A DNA stretch of 64,000 nt from Balaenoptera acutorostrata. Taxonomy: Eukaryota; Chordata; Mammalia; Artiodactyla; Balaenopteridae. The notes beneath the pieces are model-generated. The model did no database searches and was not told the DNA's origin. It saw only the letters and a program-made list of their open reading frames with translations. A program made the translations under genes and the position numbers. The stretch's first letter is position 1. Each line of letters opens with the position of its first letter. Positions 48,655-59,759 of the stretch are shown in pieces. Location: positions 45,630,910 to 45,694,909 of the forward strand of contig NC_080067.1 in NCBI RefSeq assembly GCF_949987535.1. Reading direction: 5' to 3'.

Positions 48655-48755
48655 GTCTTAGTCAGCTTCTAATTCTGAGACTTGAGCAATTTACTTAGTT
48701 TTTACCATGCTTCAGTTTCCTCATTTTTGTAAAATGAGTAGATTGGACCCCATAG
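48655..48755 (-). repeat. MIR fragment, antisense
   Basis: 'gacttgagcaatttacttag' and 'cttcagtttcctcatttttg' are the reversed MIR core. Confidence 0.75.
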
Positions 48756-48892
48756 TCTTATAGATCTCTGCTACTGCCCTCTAGTAGTCCCCAAAGCACC
48801 AAAAAGTTTTCTTCTAGAAACCCCATCTCTTTGCTCAGCCATGTCATATCCATCTGGTCCAGACGGGAGCTGTGGTTTTTAAAATTAAAGTT

Positions 48893-48911
48893 GTGTGTGT
48901 GTGTGTGTGTA
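48893..48911. repeat. (TG)n microsatellite
   Basis: About nine TG units. Confidence 0.9.
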
Positions 48912-48940
48912 TTATGTGCATTTGAAAGTAAAGTAGAATT

Positions 48941-48972
48941 AACTACAGAGGTCAGATTTGACCTCTGTAGTT
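48941..48972. repeat. Perfect 14-bp inverted repeat with 4-nt loop
   Basis: Left arm aactacagaggtca, loop gatt, right arm tgacctctgtagtt. The arms contain AGGTCA and TGACCT, which form a nuclear-receptor-like inverted pair with a 4-bp spacer. Confidence 0.95.
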
Positions 48973-49415
48973 GACCTCCAAAAGGCATTAACCTAGATTT
49001 CCTGTTAAGAGTTAAAACTGTTTTATTTTAAAGTCTGTAAGCAATCAGGGGTTGGTTTCCTGATATGGTATGGAGAAGTCTAATTTCATCACTTTCCATA
49101 TACATGACCATTTTTTCCATCATATTTATTAGTAACAATTCTCTTTTACTGACTGATCTAACAGACCACTTCTGTATGACTATACGTTAATGGGAATACA
49201 TTCTATTTCACTGGTTAGTGTTTCTATCCCTGCACCAGTACCATACGGTCTTAATTACTATAGCTTCAAAATAAGTCCTGTTATCTGGACTCTTTACTCT
49301 TTTACTGCCTATTCTTAGTTTGTTATTCTTCCATATAAATTTTAAATCATCAAATCAAGTTCAGCAAAATACTGTCTTGGGATTTTTGACTAGAATTGCA
49401 TTGAATCTGGAAATA

Positions 49416-49495
49416 TTGGGTTGGCCAAAAAGTCCGTTCTGGTTTTTCCGTAAGATGTTACGGAAAAACCCGAAGGAACTTTTTGGCCAGCCCAA
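49416..49495. mobile_element. Mariner-derived 80-bp palindromic MITE
   Basis: The arms start ttgggttggccaaaaagtcc and end with the near-complement ggaactttttggccagccc plus aa, with the centre 'ccgtaagatgttacgg'. TA flanks both sides (49414-49415, 49496-49497). Almost the whole length folds into one hairpin. The same design as primate MADE1; in ruminants similar sequences give the miR-2284/2285 group. Confidence 0.9.
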
Positions 49496-49642
49496 TAATT
49501 TAGGGGAGAATTACATTTTCACAGTATTAAATTTTCCTATCCCTGTTTTCCATTTAGAGATACTGCATATCTTTTGTTATATTTATTTCTGGATATTTGA
49601 TATTCTGATACTATCTTAAATTCTCTTTGATAATGCTTTCTT

Positions 49643-49956
49643 TTAAAGGAATTCCTTTATTATTATTTTTTTATTAATTTATTTATTTATTTTTGGCTGT
49701 GTTGGGTCTTCGTTTCTGTGCAAGGGCTTTCTCTAGTTGCGGCAAGCAGGGGCCACCCTTCATCGCAGTACGCGGGCCTCTCACTATCGCGGCCTCTCTT
49801 GTTGCGGAGCACAAGCTCTTGACGCGCAGGCTCAGTAGTTGTGGTTCACGGGCCTAGTTGCTCCACAGCATGTGGGATCTTCCCAGACCAGGGCTCGAAC
49901 CCGTGTCCCCTGCATTGGCAGGCAGATTCTCAACCACTGCACCACCAGGGAAGCCC
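49643..49956 (-). mobile_element. CHR-type SINE, antisense, in old L1
   Basis: Ends 'ccactgcaccaccaggg' with reverse B box gggctcgaacccg. A perfect 14-bp duplication, gataatgctttctt, is at 49629-49642 and 49957-49970. Confidence 0.95.
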
Positions 49957-51109
49957 GATAATGCTTTCTTGTTGTTTGCTGCAGCTTACTTTGTACACTA
50001 GTCGTGTATCCAGCCATTTCGTTATTATTATACCTAGTATTTCTCTACTCTCCTATCATTTCCAGTAAAGTTGTCTGTACATTCTTTGGAAGTTTAAAAC
50101 AATATCATCTACAAAAAATAGCAGCTTTTAAAATTCCTTTCTAATCCTCGTACTTCTGGTTTCTTTCTTTGTTTTACTGCACTGGATAGGTACCCTAGTA
50201 CACTGAGGATTAAAAGTGGTAGTAGTTGGAATCCTTAGCTCATTTCTCATATTAAATGGAATGCTTCTAATGTTTCCATTTAGGATGATGTTAATTTTAC
50301 GTTTTCTTTAATTTTACTCTTTATGAGATTAACATTGTTCCCTTATATTCATAATTTTAAAAACATTTTTATCATGAATGGGTATTTGATGTTATCATGT
50401 GCTTTTTCTGCATCTGTTGAGATGATTGTATGATTTTCTCTATTAATCTCTTAATGAATTACATTTATAGGTTTTCAAAATATTGAACAATCTTTGCATA
50501 CCTATTATAAACCAAAATTGGTTGGGGGTATTATCTTTTTTTGAACAGTATTGGATTTTATACGTAATATTTTATTTAGGGTTGTTATACTTATATTCAT
50601 GAGTCACATGAATGACTGTTGTATTCTTTTCTTGTAACTTTTTTTTCTGGTTTTAGTATAAGTTTATGCTGGTGTAAATGAATTAGCTACTATTCCCCCT
50701 TTCGTATTGTCTAAGAAAAGTCTACATAATATTGGAATGAGCTGTTTCTTACCAGTATAACCATCTGGGCCCGGTGTCTACTTTGTATGTTTGATTTAAC
50801 TGCTTCTGTTTTTAAGTGGTTTTAAGATTGTACACACTTTTGATTTCTTCTTGAGTCAGTTCTGATGAGTTGTTTCTGATGATTTTCTAAGAATTTGTCC
50901 ATTTTGTTTATGTTTTCAAAATTTTTCCCATCATACTTTCTCATTTCACTGAGGGCATTAATTTTAGTTAAATTGTTCAAAATGTTTCCTTCTGATTTCT
51001 ACATTGTCCATGATTTTTTCTGAGTTTGTTTTTTTGTTCATTTTTATTTCTATTAATAATTAAGTGTAAAACACTAAAAGCTGTTGTAAAGTTTCTGGTT
51101 GGGGCTTGG

Positions 51110-51425
51110 AGACATATATTGTCTCCTCAGAGAGACCTTCCCTGACCACCCAATTAAAAGGTAAACTCCCAACCTACCTACCACTTTCTCTTCTCTTACC
51201 CTGCTTATCCTCTTACCCTGATTTGTTTTTCTTTGTGGTCCTTATCATTACCTGATGTTGTATTATATATATTTTTAATCTGTTCCTTGTCTTTCTCTAG
51301 TATGAAAATAATTAACCCCAAGAGAGCAGGCCTTTGTCTGTTTTGTTCACCACCATAACTATTGCTTAGATAGTGTCTAATACATAGTCAGTCACTGAAT
51401 AGTTGTTGAATTAATGAATGCTGAA
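51110..51425 (+). repeat. L2 LINE 3' end, sense
   Basis: 'gagagaccttccctgaccac', 'gtggtccttatcattacctg', 'gagagcaggcctttgtctg' and 'gaatagttgttgaattaatg' follow the L2 3' terminus. Confidence 0.85.
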
Positions 51426-51429
51426 CTTC

Positions 51430-53300
51430 ACTTTAGAATGGTCAAATAAAAACACAACTATTTTGTAAGGGTGCATCCAATTAAAAGTGCCCAAAGTTCT
51501 TTTCTCTTGGGCTGTAAGTTGTCACAGGGAAGAACTCTCCAACTTCATCCTAAGGAATTTTAAGCCTGGCTGCCAGTGTAAGACTCTAGCAGGGGAACGG
51601 TTGACGATTCAGCACATAGAATTTCACTTAATTCCCTTGATTTCAGTAAGGCGCTTCATTGCCACCTCAGCTGTGCCTGAGGGAGCCCTAGCCCAGAGCT
51701 CCCCTGATGCAGCCTCTCTAGATAGTAAACTTTCTCATTCTGCCAGGCCACATGTAGTCAGGGCAAGTTAGAAGATCTAGGTTTTCCTTTCAGTTGTTTA
51801 ATCAGTCTTGATTTGTACACAGACTTACCCCACTCCCCTGCCTTTGGATGCACCTGAGTATTTCCAGGATCCTGAAGTGAAAATGCATGTGCCTTCTCCA
51901 CCAGCCACCCCTGCAGACACCTAGCAAATTGAAGTAGTTAAGTCAAATACCCCTCATCCATCTGCATTTTGTCTTTCAAAATTTTTTCAAACTCTCTTGT
52001 GTGCCACTGTCTCCTTTTCCATTTCCTTTGTCCATGTAGATTCATACCTTATTTCTTCCTTTAATATTGTTTTAGTAGGATTTCAGAAGAGAGAGAAGAT
52101 AAATTCCTGTGTTCCATATGCCATGTGTAACTAGAAGTCTCATGAAGGTTTTTGTTATTTTTAATAGCAGAAATATAAAATCCTTTGCAGAAACCATGGA
52201 TGTAAGACAAAGCAGACCTCTGGTCCAGGAGGACTGAAGGAGAGGGGTTGGGATACCCCTGCCCAGAACATGCCATCCCCCACCATTTCCCTTCAATGCC
52301 ACTCTACTTCACATTCAGTGCCCCTCACCATCCCTCCCCTATAAACCCTCAAAGCCCACCTGAAACTCTTCTGGCAGAGCAGAATTTGAGAATCACTTAG
52401 TCATCTACCCCCTTTGGAGAGACAGCTATCTAAACACATATGTATTTCACAGTAGCTCATAACAAGCTACACTTGTTGACTCGCCATAAGGAAGATTATT
52501 TATATCCTGTTCTTTCATATGTTTTCCTCTCCACATTCAGGGATGAGATCATCCTCTCTGAGAACACGATGACTTTTTGGATCCCCCTTAGGATGATGGT
52601 TAATAATGGGACTTAACGTTCCTAAGAAATGTCACTTTTTCCCTGTAAATTTAAAGTCTGCAAAGACTGACTGCCATTCTCCTTCCTCAGTAATAATGTA
52701 GGAGAAAAGCCTTAGGAAATGTTCGATTGCAATTGTGTAACCCATATTCTCCATCCCTATTAGAATTAGTCTTTCTCTAATGTATTACAATTCCTGAAAT
52801 TCTTCATTGAGCTAGAAGTACCTTACCTCTTTCTTACAAAAGTACTTGAGGGATGTTAGAACTTTGAGGTCACTGATGTGGCACTCCAGAATGCTCCATA
52901 GCACACATGTTGAATTAGTTAAATAATCAAAACCAGGTAAATATTAGCTGAATTTACTGCTTTAAGGAGCTCAGGACTCAATTTTAAATGAGGCTGAGGA
53001 CTTAAAATTAATTGCCCACGCAATGGATTCTGAAGTGCTAAGCTTACTTTTAAGGCAGGGCCTACCCAGGTAAGTAGGATCCTTTGGCAAAATAGTGGAC
53101 TTCTATTTATGCATCTTAAAGGGTGTGTGTTTACCTGTAAAAATTAACTTCATATTATGTGAGAAATTGTGAAGTAGCGGGAGGGTCCTTTGGGAAGACA
53201 TGTTTAAGCTGCTCCTGTGAGGGTAGGTCCTTCTCAGTTGGCCTTTGGGTTTCAGCCCCACTGAATTTTTCTAATTGGTGCTATCTCCTAAAGCACTTTT
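51430..53300 (+). other. Intronic, no recognised repeat
   Basis: Unique-looking. The 94-codon frame at 51487-51771 has no motif or splice support. Confidence 0.45.
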
Positions 53301-53316
53301 TAAAAGAATGACAAGC

Positions 53317-53661
53317 GGGGCTTCCCTGGTGGCGCAGTGGTTGAGAATCTGCCTGCTAATGCAGGGGACACGGGTTCGAGCCCTGGTCTGGGAAGATCCC
53401 ACATGCCGCGGAGCAGCTGGGCCCGTGAGCCACAACTACTGAGCCTGCGCATCTGGAGCCTGTGCCCCGCAACGGGAGGGGCCGCGATAGTGAGAGGCCC
53501 GCGCACCGCGATGAAGAGCGGTCCCTGCACCGCGATGAAGAGTGGCCCCCACTTGCCGTAACCAGAGAAAGCCCTCGCACGAACCGAAGACCCAACACAG
53601 CCAAAAATAAATAAATAAATAAATAAAGTAGCTATAAAATTTAAAAAAAAAAAAAAAAAAA
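53317..53661 (+). mobile_element. CHR-type SINE, sense, with internal duplication
   Basis: 'ggggcttccctggtggcgc', A box tggcgcagtgg and B box ggttcgagccc, then (aaat)n and a long A tail. The 15-bp duplication aaaagaatgacaagc is at 53302-53316 and 53662-53676. A 24-bp unit starting gcaccgcgatgaagag is tandemly doubled at 53503-53526 and 53527-53550. Confidence 0.95.
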
Positions 53662-53676
53662 AAAAGAATGACAAGC

Positions 53677-54068
53677 TATTAAATGTAAGCTAGACTTAAC
53701 GATAATCCCATAAAGACATTTCATGCCCAATACTTCAGCAAAGGAATTTTCGATATTGCTTCATAACTCAACTAATTAAATTTGACTTCTACTGAAATGT
53801 GGCAAGTATAGGAAGTGCCATATTTTTCTTCAAAATGTGCTAATCCGCACGTAATCAGCCTTTTCAAACTGAGATCGTATGACCTTTGTCGGTTTTCTCT
53901 GTTCAAAAATGTTCCAGCTAAAAGCTTAAAAGGAAATGAGAGAAATGAATTACCTATTTTTGACATAAGTTTCTAAGAAATGTTAGATTTACTCATGTTC
54001 TTAGAAAAATTAAATATTCCTTTTCTCTTATGACTAGTTTAATACTTTGCTATAAAATATTTTTTCAT
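53677..54068 (+). other. Intronic spacer between two SINEs
   Basis: AT-rich, nothing recognised. Confidence 0.4.
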
Positions 54069-54084
54069 TGACCAAATTAATCTT

Positions 54085-54398
54085 TTTTTTTTAACTCTTT
54101 TTTTTTTTTAATTGATTAATTAATTTATTTATTTTTAGCTGCGTTGGGTCTTCGTTTCTGTGCGAGGGCTTTCTCTAGTTGCGGCAAGTGGGGGCCACTC
54201 TTCATCGCGGTGCATGGGCCTCTCACTGTCGCGGCCTCTCTTGTTGCGGAGCACAGGCTCCAGACGCGCAGGCTCAGCAGTTGTGGCTCACGGGCCCAGT
54301 TGCTCCGCGGCATGTGGGATCCTCCCAGACCAGGGCTCGAACCCGTGTCCCCTGCATTGGCAGGCGGACCCCCAACCACTGCACCACCAGGGAAGCCC
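54085..54398 (-). mobile_element. CHR-type SINE, antisense
   Basis: Poly(T), attaatttatttatttttag, and reverse B box gggctcgaacccg. A perfect 16-bp duplication, tgaccaaattaatctt, is at 54069-54084 and 54399-54414, indicating a recent insertion. Confidence 0.95.
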
Positions 54399-54847
54399 TG
54401 ACCAAATTAATCTTGACTCAGCATTATATTTCAGATTCTGAGTTTATATAGCTTAGTGTTATTAAAGGAATGGAAACTGGCTTGGCTGCTATGAAAACAC
54501 AAGACAGAGTGGTCATTAGTAATAGACATCTAGGAAGTCTTTCATTTTTCAAACATTACCACCTGATTTGACATCATGGAGAAAACTTTTTCTGCCATCT
54601 CCATTCTCCTTTTCTCAGAGTAACACAAAATAAACCTGACCCCCAACTTATCTTCTTCCCTTACCCCAAGATAGATTTTATTTACATGCACATAAATATA
54701 AATACAACATAATACAGTCTATTCACAAAGTATGCAGTGTAATATTGTAACCTAGAAAAGGCTATATACCCTTCTCTCCATGCGTTGTGAAGATTATGAA
54801 AAACAGAAATTCCCCAGAGAGCTTTTGAGACACTGGTTTGAATAATG

Positions 54848-54952
54848 ATTACTGTTTACTTATCTCAGCCATTCCAACATCCCCAAATCAAAACTCATTT
54901 CTTTCTTGTTCTTATAGGTTTATTGGTGAATGGCTGAGATAAGACCAGTAAT
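54848..54952. repeat. Long imperfect inverted repeat
   Basis: The left arm cttatctcagccattc (54859-54874) pairs perfectly with gaatggctgagataag (54928-54943). Outside it attactg (54848-54854) pairs with cagtaat (54946-54952) across a small internal loop. Spacer 53 nt. Confidence 0.92.
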
Positions 54953-56270
54953 AGTTACCCACCACCTCCTCTTGTGTTTGGGCTGCATGGAGAGAAGGGG
55001 GCGGGGAGGCAGCATGGCCCAGGGAGTTGGTATCGATAGGACAGATAGCAGTGATCTAGAGAGCCTTTAAAGAAATTGGATTCATAGGAGCTTCGAATGT
55101 GAGGAACTGAGAATCTGAATATATAATCTGCCACAGATCACAGGTCAAACCAGCCTCATTTTGCCAGGAAAATATATCATCCTTTTGTCTCTGACAGTAA
55201 TAATTTTTGCATAATTTCCTGGAAGAAGTAAGCACAGTGGTCATATACACCCAGCATGGGTGAGAAGAGGTTGTCCTGTTTCAACACAATGAAATTTGCT
55301 TTCCTGAAGTAATAGGTACATACTACAACAACCTATTTGTAACATGCAACATACCTTTTGAACTTCATATTAATCTCATACATGTGTACTATTAATTTGC
55401 TTAGAAAATCCTTCATATGAGTAATTCCAAAGTACCTGTCATTGCAAGTGGTAGTTTGCAAATTCTTTTTTTATCCTATTTGAAAATTCATCGGGTAATC
55501 TACAGAAAACCTATCATCTTTATGCCCTCCAAGAATTATCTGCAGTATTCTAAAATATTACACAATTTTTAAAGTGAAACAAAATTTGAAGTGGATCTTT
55601 TGAAGAGTAATAAGAGTAAAATGGCAAAACAAATTTAATCATGTAAGCAATTCTTCTCTTTTACAAACCTGAAAGAAAAGCAAATTGGCATTTGTGAAAT
55701 TTTCTGTGTCTAATAAATAGCCTCACTTTACAATAAAGCCAATGACCCCAGTTTAATTAGGTGCAATTAATTTTGTGCAAGTGAAATTTGACATCTTGCT
55801 AGAGGCATATCCAGCTGTACTCTGTCTTATGAATTTTATTATTATCGCCAGTGAGAATTCAGTTGTCAGAGCTACTGCAAAAGGGTGGGAGACAGGGAGA
55901 AAAAGGCCACAGGGCTGCATTTTATATTTAAAAATGGCTCCAGTGGACAGCCAAATGTTTAATTAAAAGAACTTCTAGAAATGATTTTTCATTGGTGCAT
56001 CATCTTTGACAAGTTATCATGACTTTATTATTGAAATTTGCACTCCCTTTAGACAGTGGTCCCTCACATGTGTATGGACACACAAAGCTCATATGAAGAC
56101 CGGCTCCTTTGAGAGTTTACATAAGCACTCACTGCTATGAGAAAACAGCCTCACTGACTGCACGTGAGCTCTGTCATCTGGAGATGACACAATCCTTTTG
56201 TTCAGTATTTTTGTAAAATTTTCTGTGCCCCTCAGATTATTCTCATTCAGATTATCACATGCATTAAAAA
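54953..56270 (+). other. Intronic; TAAT-rich unique patch at 55.7 kb
   Basis: Unique AT-rich sequence. Around 55750-55785 it has clustered TAATTA/CAATTA motifs. Confidence 0.4.
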
Positions 56271-56276
56271 CCCATG

Positions 56277-56539
56277 GGGCTTCCCTGGTGGCGCAGTGGT
56301 TGAGAATCTGCCTGCCAATGCAGGGGACACGGGTTCGAGCCCTGGTCTGGGAAGATCCCACATGCCGCGGAGCAACTAGGCCCGTGAGCCACAACTACTG
56401 AGCCTGCGCGTCTGGAGCCTGTGCTCCGCAACAAGAGAGGCCACAATAGTGAGAGGCCCGCACAGCGCGATGAAGAGGGGCCCCCGCTTGCCGCAACTAG
56501 AGAAAGTCCTCGCACAGAAACGAAGACCCAACACAGCCA

Positions 56540-56582
<43 letters not shown>
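56277..56582 (+). mobile_element. CHR-type SINE, sense, with (AAAT)n tail
   Basis: Intact A box tggcgcagtgg and B box ggttcgagccc; ends in a long (aaat)n microsatellite at 56542-56582. I could not find a convincing target-site duplication, possibly because the tail expanded after insertion. Confidence 0.92.
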
Positions 56583-57310
56583 GGAGTTAGTTGTATTGTG
56601 GAATGTGAAACCATATCAGCGAACTTTAAAAAAAAAAAAATACAGAGTGAAGTGTATATCCCTTACTTGAGAGTCTATCATCTATGCAGATCCAAAAAGG
56701 AGAATGAGATTGAGACTGCGTTGAGGAGGGATGGCAACAGTTGAATCAAAGAGTCCATCCACAGAAATGTTTACTTATAAGAAAATGTGTTTCTTACTGC
56801 CCTCCCCCGTGCTGGGGGCAGGATCCCCCACCCCCAGCACCCTGCCAAAAACAAAAGCCCAGCCTGACGCACACGTGAGTCATGGTCCCTGCATAGACAC
56901 CATCCGAGTCAGACATGCAGCCATCCTCTTCCAGCTGTCCATTACTTAATCCTGCTCACCTTTCTCCAACACACAAGTGCTAATCAACGCACCCATTTTC
57001 TCTCCTTTTCCTTTCTTAAATTCCTGCTAAAGGCCCACACATAGCAGCTCAGAGACACTCAAAAGAGAAAAATTTGAAGTCAACTGAATTTCTTCCACGA
57101 AAAAATATCTAGGTATATTTCCTGCCACTTTTTCTGTACAGAAAGCTCCACATTTTTGTTTACAAACTTGGAATCATAGTATACCTATTGTTTTAGAGCT
57201 TGGTTTTTGTTTCTGTTTTTGAGTTAACAATACCTCAGGAATATTTGCCCATATTCATAACTGTTCCATTATATATGTTTTTACTAGCTGCATAATGGCC
57301 CGTCATATAT
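56583..57310 (+). other. Intronic, no recognised repeat until old L1 at about 57.2 kb
   Basis: Unique-looking; the end resembles an old antisense L1 ('gaatatttgcccatattcat'). Confidence 0.4.
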
Positions 57311-57327
57311 TTCACCATAATATACTT

Positions 57328-57560
57328 TTTTTTGTAGTTCTATCAATCTTTTTTTTAAATTGGGGTATAGTTGTTTTACAATGTTGTGTTCGTTTCTACT
57401 GTACAGCGAAGTGAATCAGCTATGTGTATACTTATATCCCCTCTTTTTTGGATTTCCTTCCCATTTAGGTCACCACAGAGCACTAAGCAGAGTTCCCTGT
57501 GCTATACAGTATGTTCTCATTAGTTATCTATTTTATACATATCAGTGTATATTTGTCAAT
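57328..57560 (-). mobile_element. L1 3' end, antisense, with target-site duplication
   Basis: 'ttggggtatagttgttttac', 'actgtacagcgaagtgaatc' and 'gagttccctgtgctatacag' are the reversed L1 3' UTR. The 13-bp duplication ccataatatactt is at 57315-57327 and 57561-57573. Confidence 0.9.
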
Positions 57561-57699
57561 CCATAATATACTTAATCTCTTATTGTTAGACATTGAAGTT
57601 GTTTCCAGTTTTTTGTTTTGTTTTTGTTTTGCTCTTTTTTCATCTTCTCTTCTATTCTTCCATTCATGAATTTATTCTAGCCTTCTTACAGTGCCCTGG

Positions 57700-57880
57700 C
57701 TTCTCACCACACTCTCCTAGAATAAAATGCCAGCTTTGTGACCTTGTATAATTTAACCTCTGAGCCTTAGTTTTCTCATATGCTAAATGGAGATCATAAT
57801 ACTTGTTTTAGGTGTATCTGAGGATTAGAGGTAATATATATGAAGTGCCTACAGTATAGTAGATGCTCAAAAGTGGTAAT
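57700..57880 (-). repeat. MIR SINE, antisense
   Basis: 'ctttgtgaccttgtataatt', 'gagccttagttttctcatat', 'gtatctgaggattagagg' and 'gtatagtagatgctcaa' give a nearly full reversed MIR. Confidence 0.85.
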
Positions 57881-57941
57881 TCTTTTTATTTCAGAAAGTA
57901 GATTGCTGAGAAATCATTTGGCTTTAATTAAGAGAAAGTAG

Positions 57942-57972
57942 ACCACATTTGGCACCTAGGAGAGATGGCTGT
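57942..57972 (+). repeat. Source copy of a short templated duplication
   Basis: 31 nt matching 59482-59512 with a single mismatch; 25 nt (57948-57972) are identical. Surroundings here are non-repetitive, which suggests this is the donor copy. Confidence 0.85.
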
Positions 57973-59259
57973 TTTGTTCCATTATTATTGCAGTATCAGA
58001 AGAGTACTCATTCTGGTCTTCAGTTCGTGCAGAAAATATTTCTGGTGAAAATGCATTTTTTAACATTAAGATCCTATAATTCCAAATTTAATTACATAGA
58101 AGTGGTCATTATTGAAGGAACCAGACACTGATGTGGAATTAGAATCAGCAGCTGTCTGAGGAATGCCAGTATTTATAGCTCCCTAGAGAATCGGGTTAGG
58201 CTACAGGGGCTGCTGCTTCACCAGAGAAAAGCTGGTGAACGCTAGTCCGCTTCTCTATCCGTCACTTAAGTAGTGAGAAGATTCTGTGGCCATGTGGAGT
58301 CGGATGCTTACCAGCCCTCACGCGAACACATACAGATGGAAGGTCCAGAACTAACGAGCCTTAGAAAAGGAAGCAGACAAAACATATGCGCAGGATTGGG
58401 AGAAGAAAACCCAGAGAGGGCCATTCACACTCCAGCCGCCTTTGGAGCTACCTTCCGTGGCTTTCGCTGAGGAAGCCAAAAGCCTGAGTCCTGTAAGATG
58501 TGGGGACAGGACAGGACATGAAGAGACATGGTGCCCCCCTTTCCCCCAGTCCTCTCTCTAGCACAGAGTTTGAAACTGCCCTTAACTGCTCTGGGCACAT
58601 AACGGCGGGAGAGCCGGCTTTCCATCCCTCTTCTGCATTTGCTTCCCTGACTCCGCAGACCGCTTTTCTACTGCAGTTAGTTCCCTGCTCATTCACTCTT
58701 CTTGGTTAACACCTTACTTACTAATTAATGTCCAGGTAAGTGAAAGTGTTTCTTTTCTCATCTATAAGATAGGGAGTGTCTAGTAAGTGTTTTTCTGAGT
58801 TCTCTTCCAATGCTCTATAAAGTCCACATTTCTATTTGTATATTGTGATTTAATGATGCAAGCATTTGGTACCTGTTAGAAGACCTGATTTCTGTCCCTG
58901 GATCAACTACTCCTATGCATCCACTTAATATAGGGGTCGTGAACTGTAACGTGCCTGCAGGGGCCAGCAAGAAACATAAAGGAATGCAGTAGCCCAGATA
59001 AAAGGCAATAGGTGGGACCGTAGTGAACTAGAAAGTGTGTGTCCTGGCCAAAGGGGAGGCATCAGCTCAGCACTGGCCAGTCGGTGCCGTGGGGTTTGCA
59101 GAGATGTTATTGCCTGATCATCAAATGAACAAACAAATGAACAGTTAAACATCCCCATTCTTTCTAATATAGTTGTAAAAATCATTTATAGTACTTCTGT
59201 GTGTATGATCATATATGTTAGACCAGCAGTGTTTGCACCTGTTATGTGAATATCACTCT
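57973..59259 (+). other. Intronic, no recognised feature
   Basis: Unique-looking. A perfect donor-like CAG|GTAAGTG at 58733-58741 has no convincing exon in front of it. Confidence 0.4.
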
Positions 59260-59273
59260 TTTTTAAAAAGTCA

Positions 59274-59743
59274 GCTCAGCCATAAAAAAGGAATGAAATT
59301 TTGCCATTTGCAGCAGCATGGATGGACTTGGAGGGCATTATGCTACGTGAAATAAGTCAGACAGAGAAAGACAAATACTGTATGATATCACTTATATGTG
59401 GAATCTTAAAAAAATACAGCAAACTGGTGAATATAACAAAAAAGAAGCAGACTCACAGTTATAGAGAACAAACTAGTGGTTACCACCTTTGGCACCTAGG
59501 AGAGATGGCTGTGGGGAAACGGAAGCAGGAGGAGCAACATAGGGGTAGTGGGGTAAGAGGTACAAGCTATTAGGTATAAAATAAGCTACAAGGATATATT
59601 GTACAACACAGGGAATATAGCCAATATTTTGTAATAACTATAAATGGAGTATAACCTTTAAAAATTGAGAATTACTGTATTGTACACCTGTAACTTATAC
59701 AACATTGTACAGCAACTATACTTCAATTTTAAAAATTTTTAAA
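59274..59743 (+). mobile_element. L1 3' end, sense, with target-site duplication and an extra 25 bp
   Basis: 'cagccataaaaaaggaatga', 'gctacgtgaaataagtcaga', 'gtatgatatcacttatatgt', 'tggtataaaata'-type and 'gtacagcaactatacttcaa' are L1 ORF2 end and 3' UTR. The 14-bp duplication tttttaaaaagtca is at 59260-59273 and 59744-59757. About 25 bp near 59487-59511 do not belong to the L1 and match 57948-57972. Confidence 0.9.
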
Positions 59744-59759
59744 TTTTTAAAAAGTCAAA

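Larger units (their letters stand above)
49150..51065 (-). repeat. Old L1 ORF2, antisense, interrupted
   Basis: 'gctcatttctcatattaaat', 'gctttttctgcatctgttga', 'attttctaagaatttgtcc' and 'cctatccctgttttccattta' are antisense L1 ORF2 phrases. Broken by the mariner palindrome (49416-49495) and a CHR SINE (49643-49956). Frames are destroyed. Confidence 0.8.

Noticed and set aside
53340..53412. tRNA-like A and B boxes in the CHR SINEs
   Set aside because: These are SINE promoters; the tRNA fold is not preserved, so no tRNA gene is called.
53300..53674. 124-codon open frame on the minus strand and several similar ones at 54.1, 56.3 and 61.6 kb
   Set aside because: All are read through CHR SINEs and show the same repeat-derived phrases (e.g. 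GSRRAGS, CSAACGI); not genes.
58733..58741. Perfect consensus splice donor CAG|GTAAGTG; another at 53067-53075
   Set aside because: No acceptor and coding frame in front that I can support; one or two such 9-mers are expected by chance in 128 kb of strand.
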